Assembly (NCBI RefSeq): GCF_900100945.1
Contig: NZ_FNCG01000001.1
Location: forward strand, 620,001-684,000
Length of the DNA: 64,000 bases
Origin: Mucilaginibacter gossypii
Lineage (GTDB): Bacteria > Bacteroidota > Bacteroidia > Sphingobacteriales > Sphingobacteriaceae
Direction of reading: 5' to 3'
Positions 35,145 through 44,058 of this stretch are shown one piece after another. A program made the position numbers and the translations under genes. Positions within the stretch are counted from its first letter, which is position 1. Each line of letters opens with the position of its first letter. The notes beneath the pieces are model-generated. The model ran no database searches and was not told the origin of the DNA. It saw nothing but the letters and a program-made list of their open reading frames with translations.

Positions 35145-36182
35145 ATGGAACAAAATAATTATAATGGGACTTTGCAAAAACCGGTAGGTTCAGGCTTCAA
35201 CGCAGTATCCACAACATCTGATGTTATAAAGGAAGTGGATCTTAATGGAAAAATTGCTATTGTCACAGGCGGCGACGGAGGTCTTGGCCTGGAAATCACC
35301 AAAACGTTGTCTAAGGCAGGTGCGGCAGTAATTGTACCTGCCAGGGATATTGAAAAAGCAAAATTAAATCTTCAAGGAATTGCCAATGTAGAAGTGGAGC
35401 CGATGAACCTAACGGAACCTGTCTCTATTACTTCGTTTGCTGAAAAATTCCTGGCATCAGATAGGCAATTGCATATGTTAATAAATAATGCGGGCATCAT
35501 GTGGACACCTTTACAACGTGACAGCCGAGGTTATGAGGCACAGTTTTCTACCAACCACTTAGGACATTTTCAACTTACAGCAAAACTTTGGGAAGCCCTT
35601 AAGAAGGCAGAAGGAGCAAGGGTGGTGACGGTTTCCTCTTCGGCACACCATTATTCTCCTGTACTATTTGATGATGTTAATTATCATACGAGAGAATACA
35701 ACAAATTTGAGGCGTACGGCCAATCTAAAACAGCTAACGTGCTATTTACTGTTGAACTTGATAAAAAAGCCCGTCCGTTCGGTGTCCGTGCTTATACACT
35801 GCATCCCGGTCTAATGTTGGATACCAATTTGAGCAGGCACCTGACCTTTGAAGATTTTGTTACTTTGGGTGCTGTAAATGCTGACGGCACACCCAATGAA
35901 GAAGCCCAGGCAGCGATGCAGAAAATGTCTAAGACTAAAGAGCAGGGCGCAGCCACAACCGTATGGGCCGCAACAAGTCCGCAATTGCAAAATATAGGCG
36001 GTGTTTATCTGCAAGATGTCGAAGTTGCCAGTTACAATCCCGATGCATACGATAGTAACGCAGGGAAGCGCAACCCTGGCGGGACATTCGGTGTGGCCCC
36101 ATTTGCCCTGGAGCCGAATGCGGCACAAAGGCTTTGGGTTTTGAGCGAGGAACTTACTGATACAAAATTTGATGTTCAATAA
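35145..36182 (+). CDS. Short-chain dehydrogenase/reductase (retinol/protochlorophyllide reductase-like)
   Basis: NAD(P)-dependent oxidoreductase of 345 residues. The cofactor motif is IAIVTGGDGGLGLEITKTL (from about residue 38), followed by LHMLINNAGIM, VVTVSSSAHH and the catalytic YGQSK. It has about 30 extra residues before the Rossmann fold and a longer C-terminus than the classical 250-residue SDR, as in the retinol-dehydrogenase-like subgroup. TAATTTTG at 35116-35123 fits a -7 box. A hairpin lies after it at 36197-36217, then an AraC-family gene, which may regulate it. The substrate is not known. Confidence 0.88.
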   Translation: MEQNNYNGTLQKPVGSGFNAVSTTSDVIKEVDLNGKIAIVTGGDGGLGLEITKTLSKAGAAVIVPARDIEKAKLNLQGIANVEVEPMNLTEPVSITSFAEKFLASDRQLHMLINNAGIMWTPLQRDSRGYEAQFSTNHLGHFQLTAKLWEALKKAEGARVVTVSSSAHHYSPVLFDDVNYHTREYNKFEAYGQSKTANVLFTVELDKKARPFGVRAYTLHPGLMLDTNLSRHLTFEDFVTLGAVNADGTPNEEAQAAMQKMSKTKEQGAATTVWAATSPQLQNIGGVYLQDVEVASYNPDAYDSNAGKRNPGGTFGVAPFALEPNAAQRLWVLSEELTDTKFDVQ

Positions 36183-36196
36183 ACAAGACAAATAGG

Positions 36197-36217
36197 GCCC
36201 AAGCTGTTGGGCTTTAT
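36197..36217 (+). terminator. Short terminator after the SDR gene
   Basis: GCCCAA and TTGGGC form a 6-bp stem with loop GCTG, followed by TTTATTT. It lies 14 bases after the stop. Confidence 0.6.
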
Positions 36218-36234
36218 TTGCTTATTTTTGTATT

Positions 36235-37050
36235 ATGGCGGTACGGCAAATAAATAATTACGCGGAGATTGTATTTACCTGTAGCGAAGCGGTACACCAA
36301 AATAGTGAACTGGTTGCGGAGGAACATTCTATTGTCCGGGTATTATCAGGCCAATTGAAAGTAATAGAATCTAATAAAACTTACTTTTTTGAAACTGGGG
36401 AAACTTTTTTATTTCCTAAGAACCGGTTAGCCCGGCTCATAAAAACGGGAAAAGACGATTTGCCCTACAGAGCGATTATTGTAAAGCTAACCCAAGATGT
36501 GCTGAAAGCATTTTACGAGCATAAAAAAAATGAAGTCTTTACGGTATTTAAAACTGATGCCATAATTCCTTTATCTAAAGGGCCGTTACTGGACAGTTTT
36601 TTTGCTTCAATGCTTCCTTATTTTGATCTGGAATACAAATTACCGCGCGAACTTTCGGAGTTGAAAATACAGGAAGCGATAGCCATATTGCGATCTATAA
36701 ATGACAGTATGGACCATATTTTATCCGATTTTTCAGAGCCGCATAAAATTAACCTTGTCGAGTTTATGGAACGTAACTATATGTTTAACATGCCCATAGA
36801 AAAATTCGGTTATCTGACAGGCCGAAGTTTAACAACCTTTAAGCGTGATTTTAAGAAAGTGTATGGTACAACGCCTCAGAAATGGCTCATGCAAAAAAGG
36901 CTTGAACTCGCCCGATACCAATTGGCTGAAAAGAATCGCAAACCTTCTGAAATTTATTTGGAAACGGGCTTTGAAAACCTCTCGCACTTTTCATATGCCT
37001 TTAAAAAACAATTTGGTTTTACGCCAAGTGAATTGTCAAAAGCTAAATAA
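36235..37050 (+). CDS. AraC family transcriptional regulator
   Basis: Regulator of 271 residues with an N-terminal cupin-like sensor region (SIVRVLSGQLKVIESNKTYF) and a C-terminal double HTH from about 170 onward (NMPIEKFGYLTGRSLTTFKR, then RKPSEIYLETGFENLSHFSY and FGFTPSEL). This is the standard AraC/XylS DNA-binding pattern. TATTTTTG at 36223-36230 could be its own -7 box, placing the start site almost at the ATG. It sits 52 bases after the SDR gene and may control it. The gene ends just before the 73-base tRNA-like repeat that marks the left side of the putative island. Confidence 0.92.
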   Translation: MAVRQINNYAEIVFTCSEAVHQNSELVAEEHSIVRVLSGQLKVIESNKTYFFETGETFLFPKNRLARLIKTGKDDLPYRAIIVKLTQDVLKAFYEHKKNEVFTVFKTDAIIPLSKGPLLDSFFASMLPYFDLEYKLPRELSELKIQEAIAILRSINDSMDHILSDFSEPHKINLVEFMERNYMFNMPIEKFGYLTGRSLTTFKRDFKKVYGTTPQKWLMQKRLELARYQLAEKNRKPSEIYLETGFENLSHFSYAFKKQFGFTPSELSKAK

Positions 37051-37098
37051 ATTGAAACAACTGTTCTTAGGATACTTTGTGTTGTTAAAAGTTCTTAA

Positions 37099-37171
37099 AT
37101 GGCAGATAACCCGCATAGGATAGCTAAATCCTTTAAAAAATGGTTCGAATTCCGTACCGTTAGGTGCACCA
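37099..37171 (+). repeat. tRNA-3'-end-like 73-bp repeat, copy A (att-like)
   Basis: This 73-base unit is matched by 54750-54822 in the same orientation, with 63 of 73 bases identical and no gaps. It contains GGTTCGAATTC, like a tRNA T loop, and ends TAGGTGCACCA, like an acceptor end with CCA, but no complete tRNA can be folded. It lies at the 3' end of a decayed recombinase gene, as expected for an attachment site. Confidence 0.65.
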
Positions 37172-37690
37172 CATGGGATTCTGTCGAAATTTCGAGAGGG
37201 TTGCTCCAAAAAGAGCAGCCCTTTTTTATTGATTTTTAGTAAGTTATCCTCGAACGCCGGATTGATGTAGGGTGTGCGATATGCCCCCTCTCTAAACATG
37301 AGACTATGTTCGAACGCCCCTTTAATAAAGGATGTTTTTGATTGAGGTTCGCTTTTTTATAAACGCCCGGTATTGAGGTCAGCGAAGTTAATAAGATCGT
37401 TTGTTGATGCAGGCTGTCGTCCCCCAGCTTTTGATTATAACTAATTTCCTCACTCAGCCGTGTCTTTTCAGCCTGAAACTTTTCATAATATTTCAGGTAG
37501 GTTTCTACTTCAATTTCCTCGTTGATCAGTTCCTTCAACTGGCTTTTCTTCACCACAACTTCCTGTGTTTTAACCTTTACCATGTCTTTGAAGCTGGCGG
37601 TTGCAGGCGATACAAGGCTTAGAAAGACTTAAATAATCCAGGACCTGTTCCAGTTTTTCGTGAAGTACAGTTCCAAAAACATTGAAAATA
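37172..37690 (-). pseudogene. C-terminal remnant of a large serine recombinase
   Basis: On the minus strand the frame from 37583 reads FKDMVKVKTQEVVVKKSQ and a coiled-coil-like KYYEKFQAEKTRLSEEI, then HPLLKG. There a single missing base (near 37315) shifts the frame, and the next frame continues AFEHSLMFREGAYRTPYINP and NLLKINKKGLLFLEQPS. This ending is what I know from Bacteroidota site-specific serine recombinases. Upstream (about 37630-37665) a further frame holds LHEKLEQVLDYLSLS, also fitting the coiled-coil part. The catalytic N-terminal domain is absent. It is therefore a non-functional relic of an integration gene, with its 3' end against repeat A. Identification rests on recall of the family's C-terminal pattern. 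Confidence 0.65.
37198..37227 (+). terminator. Strong hairpin with T-run after the AraC gene
   Basis: GGGTTGCTC pairs with GAGCAGCCC (one G-T pair) around CAAAAA and is followed by six T on the plus strand. It also lies within the recombinase relic on the other strand, so its shape partly reflects coding sequence there, but it could stop plus-strand transcripts. Confidence 0.6.
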
Positions 37691-38066
37691 TTTGAACAGT
37701 AGGATCCAAAGAAATCCTTTTTGAGAAATATGTCAGGTTGTTCATGGAGTAAACAACTTATACGGCAATACGGAAAGCTTGTTGAACTTAGAAATTTTCG
37801 CTGTGAAATAGGGTCGATTATGATGATGAGCCGTGGACATGTTTAATGCAATTAGATTTTGCGTTGGAATTGCTGGTGAATCGGGCTTTTAGTATCTGCT
37901 GTTGCTGAAGAACTGTCAAAAAACAATATATTTCCACAGATTCAGGATTGGCAGCCAGGCGATTTTTATTGTGTGAAGGATGAGGTGAAGTTGTCATCTT
38001 TATTGATAATCACTAACAGCCTGATACGCCAGACTCATGTATAGTATTTAACGGTTGGCTTGCACA
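37691..38066. other. Intergenic stretch with no recognisable gene
   Basis: About 375 bases between the recombinase relic and the AraC gene. A short plus-strand open stretch (about 37892-38040, with PQIQDWQPGDFYCVKDEVKL) reads like protein but has no start and no partner I recognise. It may be another relic. Confidence 0.35.
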
Positions 38067-39083
38067 TCAGGACTGTGGAGACCGTTTAAGCTTAGCAATC
38101 ATGGGTTGATAAGCACTGTTTTTTTGATGGCTATCCGATGGATCTTCCATATTGGCAGCTATTGGGGAATTTACCAAGTTGTTACTTTCCGAAAGCCTTT
38201 TTCGGTAATCAGACGGGGATGTGCCCATTAACCGGCTGAACATCCGGGAAAAATAGTATTGGTCATGGATGCCGATGCGAAAAGCAAGTTCTTTGACAGA
38301 CATGGCCGTGAATGAAAGGTACTGACAGGCTTTTTGTATCTTCAGGTAATTAAAATATTCCATAGGCGTATGTCCTGTTTTTTTCTTGAATATTTTACAA
38401 AAATAGGTGACTGACATTTGGGAATGATCAGCCATTTCTTTCAAGGTGACAATCTTTTCAATGTTGTCTTGCATGAAATTGATGACAGATTCTACGGTAT
38501 CCGTACTCGGCTCTTTCTTCTCCCAGTTAAATTGTTCCGTGTAGATCATGGAGGACAAAAAATGATAAAAACTCATGTTCGCATAACGCAGCGTATCTTC
38601 TCCGTAACCTTTTTCAAGGTTGTAGTAAATATCGTCAAAGATCTTAATACGTTCAGCGCTGTAGGTTAACTGCGGTTTAAAAGATTCTTGCTTTTCTACG
38701 ATCAGGTCAGTGATGAATCGCGCATTTTCTCCCTTGAAATGTGCCCAATAGATCGACCATGGATTTTTTTCGTCAGCGCCGTAAGCGTGCGGCGTATTTG
38801 CTGGTATTGCGATAAATTGTGAAGGAGCTATTTGAATTCGTTTTTTGTTAATATCAATCCATCCATAACCATCTGTGCAATAGATTATTATATGCTGATT
38901 GATGCCTTGCGACCGCTGCGCGTAGTGGAATAGTGCCCTGGGATAATAGCCGATATCAGTGATGTAAACCTGCCTGGTGATCGGGTCATCGATCAAAAAA
39001 TCCGAAACAATTTTTTTGGGGATCACAATCAGTCTTTGACCGTCAAACCCATCTCTCTTGCGTAATGATTTGTCTTTGGACAT
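38067..39083 (-). CDS. AraC family transcriptional regulator (PUL-associated)
   Basis: Regulator of 338 residues. The N-terminal half is an AraC-type sugar-sensing cupin (HIIIYCTDGYGWIDINKKRI, PSQFIAIPANTPHAYGADE). The C-terminal half has the two HTH units (TLKEMADHSQMSVTYFCKIF, KTGHTPMEYFNYLKI and SVKELAFRIGIHDQYYFSRM). The start is 287 bases from the divergent SusC/SusD/glycosidase genes, so it is the likely sensor-regulator of that locus. This arrangement resembles other sugar-induced loci in Bacteroidota. The sensed sugar is probably a product of the alpha-galactosidase-like enzyme, which is inference. Confidence 0.92.
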   Translation of the reverse strand: MSKDKSLRKRDGFDGQRLIVIPKKIVSDFLIDDPITRQVYITDIGYYPRALFHYAQRSQGINQHIIIYCTDGYGWIDINKKRIQIAPSQFIAIPANTPHAYGADEKNPWSIYWAHFKGENARFITDLIVEKQESFKPQLTYSAERIKIFDDIYYNLEKGYGEDTLRYANMSFYHFLSSMIYTEQFNWEKKEPSTDTVESVINFMQDNIEKIVTLKEMADHSQMSVTYFCKIFKKKTGHTPMEYFNYLKIQKACQYLSFTAMSVKELAFRIGIHDQYYFSRMFSRLMGTSPSDYRKRLSESNNLVNSPIAANMEDPSDSHQKNSAYQPMIAKLKRSPQS

Positions 39084-39190
39084 TTAATGCTGAATAAAGA
39101 TATCGGCAAAAGTGTATAAAAATATTTCATTGTTTGTAAAAATCCATCACAATCACAAAATATGTCATTTTTAGCATGGTCGAAAGGTTG

Positions 39191-39198
39191 TAAGTTTG
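39191..39198 (+). promoter_or_regulatory. Probable -7 box of the second SusC/SusD operon
   Basis: TAAGTTTG fits TAnnTTTG exactly and lies 173 bases before the susC start, in the region shared with the divergent AraC gene. No TTG is seen at -33, as is common for activator-dependent promoters. The rest of the 287-base gap shows no gene. Confidence 0.4.
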
Positions 39199-39370
39199 AT
39201 GTATAAAACCAATATGTAAATATATTATTCGCCTGAACGGTTTTCAGTAGGAAACTAAATTTCGAAAAATCTTGATTATTCGTTTTTTTATTGATGCCAG
39301 GTAAAAGCCTGGCCCTGATTTCTATTGTCCATCTCTCTGGCGCAGAACTAATTTTTTTAAACCCAATTCA

Positions 39371-42300
39371 ATGAGAAAACTACTACTATTCGTTGTGCTG
39401 TTTTCGGCCGGTCTGATCAGCGCTTACGCTCAGCAGCGGAAGATCACCGGCACGGTTAAGGATTCACAATCCGGGCAAACCCTGCCTTTCGCCACCATTT
39501 CCATCATCTCTAACGGAAAGACTATTAGCAAATCTGCGGCCGATCGGGCCGGTAAGTTCTCGGTTGACGCAGAAACGGGTATGATCATCCAGGTATCTTT
39601 CGCTGGTTACGAACCGGCCCGGATTACGCTAGCGGCAAGTTCTGATCTTACCGTTCCACTTAAAAGCAATACCAATCTTTCTGAGGTTGTTGTGATCGCT
39701 TATGGTCGTGAAAAGCGTAAAGATCTGACCAGTGCGGTAACTACCGTTACGGCGCAGCAACTCAGTGAAGCTCCGTCCACCAACCTTGCAACGGCACTCG
39801 GCTCGCGCGTTCCGGGACTGGAAGTGCACGCAACCAGTACACAGCCTGGCTCAGGCGCTTCGGTTAATGTCCGGGGTCTCAACTCGATTTCCCAGCTACA
39901 AGGCCCGCTTTATATTGTTGACGGTGTCGCCTTAGTCGGTGATATCCGCAACATTAATCCCAATGATATCGAGTCTGTTGAAATTCTGAAAGATGCCGCC
40001 GCGGCCGGTATCTATGGCTCCCGTGCGGCAGAAGGTGTGATTCTGATCACGACAAAAAAGCCAAAAGCAGGGGCGACTAATGTGAATTTTGATATGTATG
40101 CGGGCATCCAGCATAATAATCCGGCTTACCAGATGCTCGGGGCGCATGATTATGCTACACTTAAACGATTGGCTTATCAGGATGCGGATCCGGGGACCTT
40201 CGGTCAGCCGGGTACGACGACCGCTGACGCCAAGATATTTAATGCTAACGAATTACAGAGCATAGTTGATGGCTATACCGGTTATGACTGGCAAAAAGCA
40301 ATCCTGCATAATAATGCACTCACTCAGAACTATACACTTTCTGTGGCTAATGGAACCGGCTCTAACAAGGTATATTTCAGTGGGCAATACCAGAACCAGG
40401 ACGGCATACTTATTAACACCGGCTATAAAAAATATTCCGGCTACCTGAGCGACGAAACAGCGATCAGATCATTTTTGAAATTGGGCGGTAGCATGAATTT
40501 TACTCATGACATTACCCACAATGCGATGCCGAACGAGTATCAGCAATCGCTGACACAAAGCCCGTTGCAGCCGATCTATGACAGCAGCGGTCAGCCGTTG
40601 ATCACTGTGGACAACTCCACGGGGGTACCGACTATTTTCAATCCTGTAACACTGGCCTTAAACGCCATCGACTTATACACCACCAACCGGACCAATGCAA
40701 ACCTATTCGTCGAGTTTACACCGGTAAAAAACCTGATGTTCCGTTCCAGTATCGGCGCTGATATCTATCAAGCCGAAGAAGATAAGTATTGGCCAAGAAC
40801 GACAGGACCGGGTTATGCACCGACAAATGGCTTAGGTGAGATTTATAATACCCGTGCTACGGACGTACTATGGGAAAATACTGCAACCTATAACCTGACG
40901 AAAGGCAACCACGACCTGAGTTTACTGGGCGGTTTCACTTTTGAACGTCACGAAAATACGGCGACTGATATGCAGGGAAGCCAGTTTCCAACGGACTTGC
41001 TGAGTTATAAAGCCATCGGCAGTGCCGGTCAGAAATTGCAGGACAATAGCAATTATGATGGTTGGGCAGTACGCTCATTCTTCGGCAGGGCTGTCTATAA
41101 ATTTAAAGGACGTTACATCTTGAACGGCACGATCCGTCAGGACGGATCCAGCCGCTTTGGGGGTAACAATAAATTCGGTGTATTCCCCACAGTCAGCGGC
41201 GCCTGGCGGGTGATCGATGAGCCATGGATCGGCTTCAAGCTGAAAACTTGGCTGAGCGACTTTAAACTCCGCGCCAGCTACGGCTTGGTAGGTAATCAGA
41301 ACTTGCCTTATGACGCAATTTATACCCGGTATGACCCAACCACTTATCCGTTTAACGGGACGAGTGTAACCAGTGGCTACCTGGCGGGGGGCACGAACGG
41401 CGTATTCGGAAACAACTCTCTGCAATGGGAAGTGCAGCACCAGTTCAATGCAGGTACCGACATTGCCATGTTCGATAACCGCATTCAATTATCACTTGAC
41501 GTATATAATAAAAATATCAGCAGCCTGCTGATGCCACTTCCTTTGGCGCCATCATCTGGTTTTCAAACAGAATACGTGAACGTTGCGGCCATGAGAACGC
41601 GCGGCATTGACGTGGCACTGAAAACAACTCCGGTGAAGACGGCCAGCTTTACCTGGCAGGCGCAGATCAACTGGTCGAAGTATGACAGCAAGGTAACCAA
41701 GCTATTCCCGGGCAGGGATTCCGTTAACCTGTACCTTCGCGTTGGCTTGCCGCCAGCGGGCACTTTCGTAAACTACATTTTCGACGGCCTGTACCAGCAG
41801 GGAGATAACTTCAAGTTAAATCCAAATGGCAAACCTGGCGACATCAAAATACGCGACGTTAATGGTGACGGAAAGATTACACCGCTGGATCAGGTGGTGG
41901 TAGGTTCAAGCATTCCAAAAGGTTCGGGCAATTTCTGGAATTACTTCCGTTACAAGGCGATCTCACTGACTGTGAACAGTACGTTTGCGTATGGTCAGAA
42001 GTTGAACAACCTGACTTTTACCAACCTGACTTATTACAATTCGGCATTTGGTAGCCAGGGCAACGTCACCGTTCAGGGGGGTGACTACTGGACCCCAACG
42101 AATACAAATACAGTAATTCCAAGACCAAACTCTTTCGGTACTTCGCTTAAAACATTGCCTGGTGGTATCTCTCAGGGATCAAGCTATTCCATCCAGAATG
42201 CCAGCTACCTGAGAATCCAGCATATTACGTTAGGTTATGATCTACCTTCTTCGCTACTGAAAAAGATAAAAGTCAACACTTTGAATATCTATGCGCAGGC

Positions 42301-42424
42301 GCTGAATCCATTTGTCTTCACCAGTTACAAAGGAATTGACCCGGATATCGCCGGTAATTATGCATCTAACGAAATTTATCCTCGTTACCGTACTTTCATT
42401 TTAGGCGCAAGACTTTCCCTGTAA
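39371..42424 (+). CDS. SusC/RagA family TonB-linked outer membrane receptor
   Basis: Outer-membrane oligosaccharide transporter of 1017 residues. The signal peptide MRKLLLFVVLFSAGLISAYAQ is followed by a carboxypeptidase-D-like domain (KITGTVKDSQSGQTLPFATI), a plug domain (VVVIAYGREKRKDLTSAV, GLNSISQLQGPLYIVDGVAL, VEILKDAAAAGIYGSRAAEG) and a barrel ending IYPRYRTFILGARLSL. It is 19 bases before the SusD gene and forms with it, and the following glycosidase, the second PUL. It differs clearly from the SusC at 1183, so it probably takes a different glycan. Induction is likely through the divergent AraC regulator. Confidence 0.96.
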   Translation: MRKLLLFVVLFSAGLISAYAQQRKITGTVKDSQSGQTLPFATISIISNGKTISKSAADRAGKFSVDAETGMIIQVSFAGYEPARITLAASSDLTVPLKSNTNLSEVVVIAYGREKRKDLTSAVTTVTAQQLSEAPSTNLATALGSRVPGLEVHATSTQPGSGASVNVRGLNSISQLQGPLYIVDGVALVGDIRNINPNDIESVEILKDAAAAGIYGSRAAEGVILITTKKPKAGATNVNFDMYAGIQHNNPAYQMLGAHDYATLKRLAYQDADPGTFGQPGTTTADAKIFNANELQSIVDGYTGYDWQKAILHNNALTQNYTLSVANGTGSNKVYFSGQYQNQDGILINTGYKKYSGYLSDETAIRSFLKLGGSMNFTHDITHNAMPNEYQQSLTQSPLQPIYDSSGQPLITVDNSTGVPTIFNPVTLALNAIDLYTTNRTNANLFVEFTPVKNLMFRSSIGADIYQAEEDKYWPRTTGPGYAPTNGLGEIYNTRATDVLWENTATYNLTKGNHDLSLLGGFTFERHENTATDMQGSQFPTDLLSYKAIGSAGQKLQDNSNYDGWAVRSFFGRAVYKFKGRYILNGTIRQDGSSRFGGNNKFGVFPTVSGAWRVIDEPWIGFKLKTWLSDFKLRASYGLVGNQNLPYDAIYTRYDPTTYPFNGTSVTSGYLAGGTNGVFGNNSLQWEVQHQFNAGTDIAMFDNRIQLSLDVYNKNISSLLMPLPLAPSSGFQTEYVNVAAMRTRGIDVALKTTPVKTASFTWQAQINWSKYDSKVTKLFPGRDSVNLYLRVGLPPAGTFVNYIFDGLYQQGDNFKLNPNGKPGDIKIRDVNGDGKITPLDQVVVGSSIPKGSGNFWNYFRYKAISLTVNSTFAYGQKLNNLTFTNLTYYNSAFGSQGNVTVQGGDYWTPTNTNTVIPRPNSFGTSLKTLPGGISQGSSYSIQNASYLRIQHITLGYDLPSSLLKKIKVNTLNIYAQALNPFVFTSYKGIDPDIAGNYASNEIYPRYRTFILGARLSL

Positions 42425-42443
42425 CATTAAGACCAAATTAGAC

Positions 42444-44042
42444 ATGAAAACTTTTCAACGTATAAAATTCAAAGCAATCGGTATCACAGCCATCATGCTG
42501 TTGTTTGTCATCGCCGGTTGCCGTAAGGAACTTGACTATACTCCGGAAGTATTTGTTTCGGCCCAAAGCCTCTATAAGGACCAGGCCGGGGCTATAGCAG
42601 GTGTAACCGGTATCTATCAGCAATTGCAGACGCTTAAAAAATCTGACTATCAGCTTATTGGCGTAATTGGCACCGATGAGGCGCGCTGCGCTTACCAGGC
42701 GCAGGGTTATGGTTCTTATTGGGCTGGAGTAGTGGGTATTGACGTTTATGACCTTACCTTCAACAGTCAGAACGCTGACATCAGCGGCTTTTGGAGCGTT
42801 TGTTATAAAGGGATTGCCAATGCAAATGCAGCAGTTCTTAATATTCCGCAGATCAAGAATTTCGGAGACGCTTCGTTGCAAAACCGTTTGGTTGGCGAAG
42901 CCCGATTCCTGCGCGCGGTTTATTACTTCTACCTGGTTCAATTATTCGGCGATGTGCCTATGCCGCTTGAAAACACGGCTTTCGACAACGGCGTACCGCG
43001 TACGCCGCAGGCTACAGTTTATAACCAGATCATTTCCGATCTTAAGTTTGCTTCGACCAATTGCTGGGCTAAAAGTCAACTTGGAGCAAGTGCCGCCGGC
43101 CGGGCCAATATGGAAGCGGCAAAAGCCTTGTTAGGAAAAGTGTACCTGACCTTGCATGACTACCAGAATGCTAAAACAACGTTTGAGGAACTGATTAATG
43201 GTAATAAACTGACTTTGCTGGCAAATTATGCTGATCTCTTTGATGGTCAGCATGAAAATAATACAGAATCACTTTTTGAGATCCAGTATTCTACAGATAA
43301 CAACAATAACACTCAGGGATTGCAGAATCTTTACGGTTCCTACGCTGGTCCTCCGGTGCCTTTTCAACAATTCAATCAGCATACTCCAGGCTATGGCGGT
43401 ACGGTGATAACTTCCACAGCGTTTTACGCTGATACCGTTTTTGCGAAACCTTACTCATGGGCATATCAGTATGACGCACGTTACAAAGCTTCTATCAGTC
43501 ACGATCGTTATGACAGTAACGGTAACACCATGAGCTGGTGGGCAGACCCGGGGTTACCAACCGTGAAAAAGTATGATATCTCTTCCAGCGACATTGATGT
43601 TTATCACTCTGGCAAAAACTTATATTATCTGCGCGCAGCAGACGTATTCCTGATGTATGCGGAAACTTTGAACGAATTGGGTCAAACTCAGGCAGCACTG
43701 GTACCGCTCAATAAAATACGTGAACGCGCTTTTGGAAATAGTTCGGTAAATTACGCTTTGACCGATCAGGTCTCGATGCGAGAGATCATACTGGATGAGC
43801 GTGCCCGGGAATTGGGCGCTGAAGGCTGGCGCTGGTTCGACCTGAAGCGTACGGGCACATTGATCTCGCGGGTGAAACGTTACGACGATCCAAAACGTGA
43901 CTTTATGAAGAAAAATAACTCGTCTACCGATCCGCATCCAACGCAGGAGATTTCTTCCAAAAATTTGTTGTATCCTATTCCTCTGAGCGAATTGCAAAAT
44001 AATGCTGCACTGGGATTAAAAGCACAAAATCCTGGTTACTAA
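42444..44042 (+). CDS. RagB/SusD family nutrient uptake lipoprotein
   Basis: Surface glycan-binding lipoprotein of 532 residues. The signal peptide ends in a lipobox with C26 (LLFVIAGCRKE), so the protein is lipid-anchored. Helical TPR-like segments follow, with AVYYFYLVQLFGDVPMPLE, ILDERARELGAEGWRWFDLKR and the closing LLYPIPLSELQNNAALGLKA and NPGY, all typical of SusD. It starts 19 bases after susC and ends 16 bases before the glycosidase gene, so the three form one operon. It would act as the lid of the SusC channel. Confidence 0.96.
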   Translation: MKTFQRIKFKAIGITAIMLLFVIAGCRKELDYTPEVFVSAQSLYKDQAGAIAGVTGIYQQLQTLKKSDYQLIGVIGTDEARCAYQAQGYGSYWAGVVGIDVYDLTFNSQNADISGFWSVCYKGIANANAAVLNIPQIKNFGDASLQNRLVGEARFLRAVYYFYLVQLFGDVPMPLENTAFDNGVPRTPQATVYNQIISDLKFASTNCWAKSQLGASAAGRANMEAAKALLGKVYLTLHDYQNAKTTFEELINGNKLTLLANYADLFDGQHENNTESLFEIQYSTDNNNNTQGLQNLYGSYAGPPVPFQQFNQHTPGYGGTVITSTAFYADTVFAKPYSWAYQYDARYKASISHDRYDSNGNTMSWWADPGLPTVKKYDISSSDIDVYHSGKNLYYLRAADVFLMYAETLNELGQTQAALVPLNKIRERAFGNSSVNYALTDQVSMREIILDERARELGAEGWRWFDLKRTGTLISRVKRYDDPKRDFMKKNNSSTDPHPTQEISSKNLLYPIPLSELQNNAALGLKAQNPGY

Positions 44043-44058
44043 TTAAATTGATTTATAT

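Noticed and set aside
37099..37171. Complete tRNA gene at repeat A (and B)
   Set aside because: T-loop and CCA-like ends are present, but the T stem does not pair and the stem AGGAT/ATCCT of copy A is not kept in copy B; no D or acceptor arm can be found.
37036..37299. Minus-strand frame as an independent 87-residue protein
   Set aside because: Its start lies inside the recombinase reading and its sequence continues that protein after a one-base shift, so it is part of the relic.
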